DNA of 64,000 nucleotides from Patagioenas fasciata. Its lineage: Eukaryota; Chordata; Aves; Columbiformes; Columbidae. The stretch spans positions 52,274,398-52,338,397 of the forward strand of contig NC_092521.1 in the NCBI RefSeq assembly GCF_037038585.1, in the 5' to 3' direction. The notes below the pieces were generated by a model. The model saw nothing but the letters and a program-made list of their open reading frames with translations. It did no database searches and was not told where the DNA came from. Shown piece after piece: positions 52,925 to 64,000 of the stretch; within the stretch, counting starts at the first letter, position 1, and every line of letters begins with the position of its first letter. The translations under genes were made by a program, and so were the position numbers.

Positions 52925-52950
52925 TAAAAAACAAACAAACAAACAAAAAA
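52925..52950. repeat. (CAAA)n short tandem repeat
   Basis: About four to five ACAA units within an A-rich stretch. Confidence 0.8.
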
Positions 52951-53091
52951 TGAAAATATGATAGGGAAAAAAGTCAGAAATGAAATTCAGGTTTTTGTAA
53001 TTTCTGCAATTGACCTGTAACCAGTAGCATTCAATGTCCACTGTGCTAATGATGCTGGGCAGGGGAACAGCGCTCACTCATGTTGAAAATG

Positions 53092-53422
53092 TTTTCTACA
53101 ACTACCTGAAAGGAGGTTGTAGCATGGAGGGTACTGGTCTCTTCGCCCAAGTAACCAGGGATAGCGCAATAGTAAATGGCCTCAAGTTGCTCGAGGGAAG
53201 GTGCATTTGGATATTAGGAAAAATTTCTTTACAGAAAGGGTTGTCAGGCATTGGAACAGGCTGCCCAGGGAAGTGGCTGAGGCACCATCCCTGGAGGTAT
53301 TTAAAAGATGTGTAGATGTGGTGCTTAGGGACATGATTTAGAGGTGGACTTGGCAGTGTTACTTTCACAGCTGGACTTGATGATCCTAAAGGTCTTTTCC
53401 AACCAAAACAATCTATGATTCT
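53092..53422 (+). mobile_element. CR1 LINE 3' fragment
   Basis: Plus-oriented. TTTTCTACAACTACCTGAAAG opens it and encodes the FYNYLKGGC motif of the ORF2 tail. TGGCCTCAAGTTGCTCGAGG, GGATATTAGGAAAAATTTC, GGAACAGGCTGCCCAGGG, GGAGGTATTTAAAAGATGTG, GGACTTGATGATCCTAAAGG and CCAACCAAAACAATCTATGA follow. It is more complete than its relative at 20246. The minus ORF at 53102-53368 is its shadow. Confidence 0.95.
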
Positions 53423-55438
53423 GTTTTGAAAAAGGCTAAGAGATAGATCTTTACAGGTTGTAAAGACTCAGAGCCAGTCCACAAAGGCAGCTTAGAGATT
53501 CACGAGCATTGCAGTGGCACTGGCTGTAAACTCAACTTACGAAAGTGTACGATCCTCTTTTCATTATTCCACTGCATTTTGACATCGGTTTCCACTTGGT
53601 CTGTTGCATCCTCTTTACTGTCCCTCATTTTCTTACACATCAACTGTTTTAAAAATGCTGTTTAAGGAGGGAAAGAGAATGGAAAAAAGAGCACGTCTAA
53701 GATGGACCAAGGTCAGGAATAGCTCACCAAATCTAGGTGATTACAGGACTGTCATCTCCATAAAGTCTAGTTTGAGGCAAATAGGGGCAATGTTACAGAC
53801 AAAACGAGAATGTCTGACCCCCATCTTCATTAGCAGAAGATATTATTTGTTTTTTATAGAAGAAAACTGAATAAGAGTGCCCAAATTCTAACTAGCATTA
53901 AGTAATACAGCTATTCTATTTTGAGACAATTTCCTTACTGATGGGAAAAAAGAAGACATGTCACCGCATATTGAATGTCAGGGGGAAAAAAATCTTACTC
54001 AAATATTTGCCTTCATAGCATTTTATTAGTAGTACGTTAACCATTAATTCTGTCTCCCTAGCTGATCTCAAAAAAGTCATCTATATTCAGAGGCAGGGCC
54101 ATCATTTCCATTAGTGTCATCAAATGAGGTCTCATTCCGCTCTTTTGTTATCAAACATGTAGCACCAGAAAACCGATAAATAAAATCCCACTTGTGGAAA
54201 ACAACCCTGCTGTGGTACTATTTTTCTGTTTCTCTTATTTGCTGTTGGTTCTTGTCTATTCTCATTCCTACAAACCAGGCAACACCAGGATTAATGGAGA
54301 AATCACAGCTTTCTCACACGTGACTCGCACATTTTATGTCCTTGTGACAGCAACCAATTTTGTTATTGCCACGTTTTCAAATCCTCAACTCCAAGAGTTT
54401 GGCCTCAGGATGGCATGTTCACACATTCAGTGATGCTGTTGCTTCCATTCACTACCTTGCTACACTCTGCTATGTATAGCTGTCTGCGTGAACAGGTGAC
54501 AAATCAATTCAAACTGGGTTTTCCTAAACCGTTCCATTTTATGGCCAAGCCTTCTCTGCAGTTACATGAAATTCAAGGCAATTCCAATTACAACAATGAG
54601 ACTCTGATGTAACAAAATAAAGTTACTGATGCGTAAATAGGTGCTCGATTGAAGCAAATCACTTGAAAAACAGAAGATTGAAAAGGAGAAAGGAAGAACA
54701 AACAGCAGTAACCAGAGTTTATAGAAAGTCAGACCCATTTTGTCTTAAGTAGAGGGCAAACTACTAACTAAAATATGTAAGTGTTCTGAAATGATTAATA
54801 GAAATTTCATATTTTCTTATCACAAGAAAAAGATTGAAAATGTCACATTTTTTAAGGAAACAACACTGGGATTCCAGTGCCAAAGACCCCGCTGCCAATG
54901 GTGCACCCCAGCCTTTCTCACAGGACTGATAGGGAGATACAAAGCCAGAAGGTAGAATCACTGAGGAGGACCACCTGCAGCCTGGCAGCCAGAGTACTTC
55001 CAGGAGAGAATGCCTCGTCATTCAAGGGAAGGGACTGTTGGGTGGTGTTTCCTGGAACCGTAAAGCCCTTGATTCACACTAGGTCACAGCGTGCACCTCT
55101 TCTACCAATACCAGCCCTGACCAAAAGACAGTGGAGCTCCTCCTGATCATGGGATTACTTCCTAAGGCATCAGGATGTAACCAGGGTACACAGCTACATC
55201 ACAGAAGCATCTTTCAGCTCTTGCAGTTTAGACTGGTTTTGTGACACTTTCCATGGTCAATCCCCATCCAGGTAAGGGCTGAAGGGCATGGGATGGCAAC
55301 GTGCTGCCACACAAGGACACTCCTGGTCATTACAACCCAAACACGTTCTGTGGTAAAAGTCATTAAGTCAGGCAAGCTCCATCAGATTTGGCAAACTATT
55401 CCAAAAATACCTGCCAGTTGGGACACCACAAGACTTAG
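53423..55438. other. Unassigned noncoding sequence
   Basis: No gene or repeat recognised. Open frames of up to 89 codons lack similarity to known proteins. Confidence 0.5.
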
Positions 55439-55518
55439 GATCATAGAATGTCCTGAGTTGGAAGGGACCACAAGGTTCACTGAGTCCAACTCCTGTCCCT
55501 GCATAGGACAACTCCACT
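55439..55518 (-). mobile_element. Short CR1 3' tail
   Basis: The plus strand reads GATCATAGAATGTCCTGAG, TTGGAAGGGACCACAAGG and AGTCCAACTCCTGTCCCTGC. This is the reverse complement of the subfamily ending seen at 35660-35738 (GGAGTTGGACTC...GACTCAGGACATTCTATGA). Confidence 0.88.
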
Positions 55519-57813
55519 GTTCACTCTATGTGTGAATTCTTGCAGCAACTTGAACAAACCTCATCCTTTCGCTATTCTCCAGCCATCTTCCATTGCCGCA
55601 CTGTTGTGTTCAACCCAAAACAAGCAGTAGGTAAGTCTTACATGGTATGTTGAGGTTAACAAACACAATTCTCCAGGCATAGTAGCATTTTCCTCATTAG
55701 TTTATCATTGTCTATATAGTTTAGAAATTCATTTTCAAAGTCAACTCTTTACTGCTTCTGACACATGCCTGAGCCAAATCCTATAAAGAGGTAAGAGCTG
55801 CTCACTCCACTTTTTAAATAATGTTTAATCTTGCTAAAGAAACTTCCCTGTTTTCACAGGTGTTCATGCCTAGCAATCACTATTCCAAAAACATACCTTA
55901 CTGGTCTAATTCTTTTTACTTTATAAAAGTTTAAAAATAAAAGTAAAGGTCATATGCTAATTTGACATTTCGAAATCATACTCAAACCTGAAGCTTCATA
56001 AAAGTAAGTTTGATTATGACACTTGATGTACTCTACATATAGGAGCTTCACCTTAAAATGACTTCTTATTGCTCTACAAACTGATTTTTTTTTTCAGTAA
56101 CCCATAATTTTAAAAGGCTTTAAGTAGTGGAGAATACATAGACAAATATTTTTTTTATCATTGTCCTGCTAAAATAACAGCAGACATACCAAATAAAGTA
56201 CTCTCTGAAAATTCTTGAGCATTCACAGTTCTCATCTCACCAAACTGCCACAAAAAGAATTTAGAACTGCAAAAAACCTTTCCTTTTTGTCAGTGTTGTC
56301 AGTAAAATGCACGCTTCACCTATTTTTCCTTGGAATGTGTAAATTTTAACATACCAAAATAGAAAACCAGAAAAATCTCTTTGAAAATGGGGGTGAAAAA
56401 CCTATCTTTTCTAAGGAACACTGAAGACGTGCATAACACCTTGGCTGCTGTTTACCATATTCACCCCAACATCTCATTACTATCCTGTATTCCTCCATCC
56501 TTATCTTCTTCCTTGTCCTTTACTTTCTTACTAAGTTTGTAAACTCCTCAGAGCAGGTTTCCTTTTTCACACAAGGCTTGACACAACAGAGGGCATCTTT
56601 GCACACAGAAGTAATATAGAGCAATTGATATAGATAATATTATTCTTTCACGAAAGGAAATTGGATCTTAAATTGTCCTTTCATATTGGCTGGCTTCACT
56701 CATCACTGACTTCTCAATGCACTTTGGATTCTGCCTCAGAGGAATCATCTGATTGACACTGAAAGATCTGATGGCTGGCTGGGAACAGCTGGGATTCTGG
56801 ACAGCTAGAAAAGTGTAAGAGGACACTTAAATTATGAATTAAGCATAACAGGCCAAACATAATTTTTAAAAGATGACCCTGAAACTATCAGCTGCTAATA
56901 TCACCATGAGATTTCTGAATTAGCAACAAACTGAGATATACTGAACCTCTTCCTGAGAAAACCTCATAGTTTCAGGTTGGCTGCAGATGTAGAACACCAC
57001 TTCCGACATATTCACAAGGTCTTTTTCATAGCCAGAGCACTGGAGAAGTTGCAGAGCAAACAGATGTCCAAGACACAATTTTTGTAACTATTTATCAGAT
57101 ATTATTTAGACTTCAACCTTCAATTTCTGGTTACCAGTTTGAGAAGCTTACAGCCTGCCTGCACATGCCCTCTACAAACAAACCACACTCAGGTGGGTGG
57201 ATTCCCAGCTGCTGGAACTTGCTGCTCAGCTTCCAAGCACAGCAGCTCAGAAGACAGAGGAAGGGCTGGAAGGCTGGGACTTGCCAAGGGACCACACAGA
57301 AAAGACAGAATAAATAGGTCATCAATTCTTAAACAGCCTCAAGAAGGGCATTCCCTTAGAAGGATTCTGCTGCTTCGCTCAAAGGAGGAGGAAGGTGGTT
57401 TCGTGATCTCTGAGATTGTTCATCCCCTTCCTTTATTTGCAATTAAAAGATAATCTAGAGCCATTCACAGTAGCAGATGTGGAACAGACATCGTCATTTC
57501 TTGTGCTGTTTTATAGAATACAAAGGGGAAACAAGGTGTGTGCAGCAGCTATGATTCATTCCATCCTCAAGTCTCATGCACTGATTTAGTATTGGATGAG
57601 ACCACCTTGAGAGAGCAGGGGAATTCTGGCTGGGAACACAGATCTGAAAGCAAATAAAGAACCTTCTTATCCCTTACAGTAGTATGTAAGGTTGTTCACG
57701 TACTGAAAGTTTAAAATGCAAGCTAAATAAAATGATGCAGCAAGAAGTGTTTTGTCTGTAACTACTTTCACTGTTACATTATTTACTGATGTTGAGTATA
57801 TGTTTAACTGGTT
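55519..57813. other. Unassigned noncoding sequence
   Basis: No gene recognised. A 104-codon frame at 57139-57453 (+) overlaps an antisense ORF and has no known domain. This is the region immediately beyond the inferred METTL4 3' end. Confidence 0.45.
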
Positions 57814-57832
57814 GGGGGCGGGGGGGGGGGGG
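57814..57832 (+). repeat. Poly-G tract
   Basis: Five Gs, one C, then thirteen Gs on the plus strand. It lies roughly 100 nt downstream of the distal METTL4 poly(A) signal in the direction of METTL4 transcription. It could fold as a G-quadruplex on the template strand. Confidence 0.9.
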
Positions 57833-57941
57833 AAGAAAAAAAGCATTTTGTTTTCTTAACTCTACTGCTCCAGTAGGCAAAACACGAAATTGAACAGTAA
57901 GATAGAAACTAGGTCTGCAAATAAGACACTGACAAGTTTTT

Positions 57942-57960
57942 TTTATTATTATTTTTTATT
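57942..57960 (-). promoter_or_regulatory. METTL4: Distal METTL4 poly(A) signals (two AATAAA)
   Basis: Two AATAAA hexamers on the minus strand (plus TTTATT at 57942-57947 and 57955-57960), 13 nt apart. They lie in an A/T-rich stretch about 1.1 kb after the stop codon. Cleavage would be expected roughly 10-30 nt further left. Confidence 0.5.
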
Positions 57961-58556
57961 ACAAAATTATAAAAAAAAAAAAAATCTGCTAACATTTAAA
58001 GCTTAATTTAAAAACCTCCACAGCTCATCAGACTCCCAAAAGGGAAATGAATGTAAAGAAGGTATGCAATGTATGTTGTTCCCCATTATAAACAGTCAGA
58101 ACTCAGGAGTTTGCCATCAGGGAAATCGGCTTGTCCAGCAGCTCTGCCTCTAGTGCTGTAAATGAGTAAGCGGCAGAGGGTTCATTAAGTTTCCTTTTTT
58201 GATTTTTCAAAGCAAATCTAAGGGTAGCAAAGGACACACAAAGTGTAGCATTCTTAGAAAAAATAATTAACATTTTCATGCAAGCTGAAAAATACAGTTC
58301 ACTGGCATGGCTTTTTAATGTTCCAATAATATAAGGAAAGATAATTTTTTTAACACTTACAATCTGTTAACATTTCAGTTAAACCTAACAGCTTCATATG
58401 CAGAATTTGTAAAATGTTGAGACTGACCATTTACAATGTATTCAAAGAATTAACACCTTATACAGAAAGATGGAATTGCTGACAGTTTTAAAAGTGCAAT
58501 TTTACATAGAATGTTGTCAGTCAATTCATTTGCCAATTAAAACAAGCACTGCTCCT

Positions 58557-58562
58557 TTTATT
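58557..58562 (-). promoter_or_regulatory. METTL4: Alternative METTL4 poly(A) signal
   Basis: AATAAA on the minus strand, about 0.5 kb after the stop codon. This is a candidate only. Confidence 0.35.
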
Positions 58563-58971
58563 TTCTCTGAGGCAGACAGACAGATACAAACATGTAAGGA
58601 GGATACATTGCCTTCACGATTCCTTTAGCTCAAAATCCACTGGTTTGCAAAAAACCTTCTTTAAAGAAACATACGTAATTCAGAACTGTTTACACTCCCA
58701 CTGCCACTCTTTAAAAACAATACATTATCATTTTTAAAAAATAATACATTACAATGGCAACACCGTAGCACTTACAATGCTCAGATTTTATAGCTGTAGT
58801 GAACATCTTTCTTTTCTTCAGGTTTGAAAAATAACTGGGATGGACTTACACTCTAGCATCGGTATTTAAATATCTCAAGATCATTAAAATAAAGCACCAG
58901 ATTGAACAAATGGAGATAACATGAAACAGATATCCTGTCACTTCAAGAATTTTAACTGAAGCGCAAGTGGT

Positions 58972-58977
58972 TTTATT
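58972..58977 (-). promoter_or_regulatory. METTL4: Proximal METTL4 poly(A) signal
   Basis: AATAAA on the minus strand, about 95 nt after the stop codon. Use of it would give a very short 3' UTR. This is a candidate only. Confidence 0.35.
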
Positions 58978-59072
58978 TCTGTTACCTTCTGAGTGCACCA
59001 TCAGTAATAAAGGCAAGTTCGAGAAGCTGCTGGGAAGGTGCCGAATTTCAGAATTAAGCTACAAGACTCAAC

Positions 59073-64000
<4,928 letters not shown>

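Larger units (their letters stand above)
57925..59072 (-). other. METTL4: METTL4 3' UTR (inferred)
   Basis: This is the sequence following the METTL4 stop codon on the minus strand, out to the distal pair of AATAAA signals. It is AT-rich, lacks recognisable transposons, and is bounded by T/A tracts at about 57937-57982. Its extent is inferred from poly(A) signals only; no transcript evidence is available. If a proximal signal is used, the UTR would be about 0.1 or 0.5 kb instead of 1.1 kb. Confidence 0.55.

Overview
The window looks like AT-rich bird nuclear DNA. The clearest evidence is the repeats: at least a dozen CR1 retroposon fragments, many with the typical avian 3' end (a block resembling GGTCCCTTCCAACC followed by copies of ATTCTATGATTCTATGA), plus two fragments of LTR families I recognise from bird genomes, one starting TGTGGTGGATTAACC and the other TGTCATGGTTTAACCC. 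I saw no bacterial-type operons, no ribosome binding sites, no CRISPR array, and no tRNA or rRNA gene.

Only one protein-coding gene can be supported. The last coding exon of METTL4 (an MT-A70 family adenine N6-methyltransferase) lies on the minus strand at about 59073-59218. Its C-terminal 47 codons are very close to the vertebrate METTL4 end, and it has a convincing 3' splice site with two tandem AGs. The 3' UTR runs leftwards from 59072, with candidate poly(A) signals at three distances from the stop. From 59219 to the right edge is METTL4 intron, containing one CR1 insertion. I could not find the preceding exon.

Positions 1 to about 57.9 kb lie downstream of METTL4 and appear to be a gene desert. 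Many ORFs of 60-147 codons occur there, but none shows recognisable domains, coding-like composition or plausible exon structure, except a few that are decayed CR1 reverse-transcriptase tails. By region: 0-8 kb holds a 33-bp duplication, a CR1 cluster (including one copy whose 3' end is inverted next to it) and a probable minus-strand solo LTR. 8-18 kb holds simple repeats and the two recognised LTR fragments. 18-29 kb holds young and very old CR1 pieces. 29-46 kb is mostly unassigned, with three CR1 pieces. 46-58 kb has a small GC-richer patch, a CR1, another short CR1 tail and a poly-G tract just beyond the METTL4 3' end.

The most interesting signals are the inverted CR1 terminus, the LTR-like element with degenerate upstream repeats and a TATAAAA box, the METTL4 NAGNAG acceptor with several possible polyadenylation sites, and a few compact perfect hairpins. 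I did not find a new multi-gene system.
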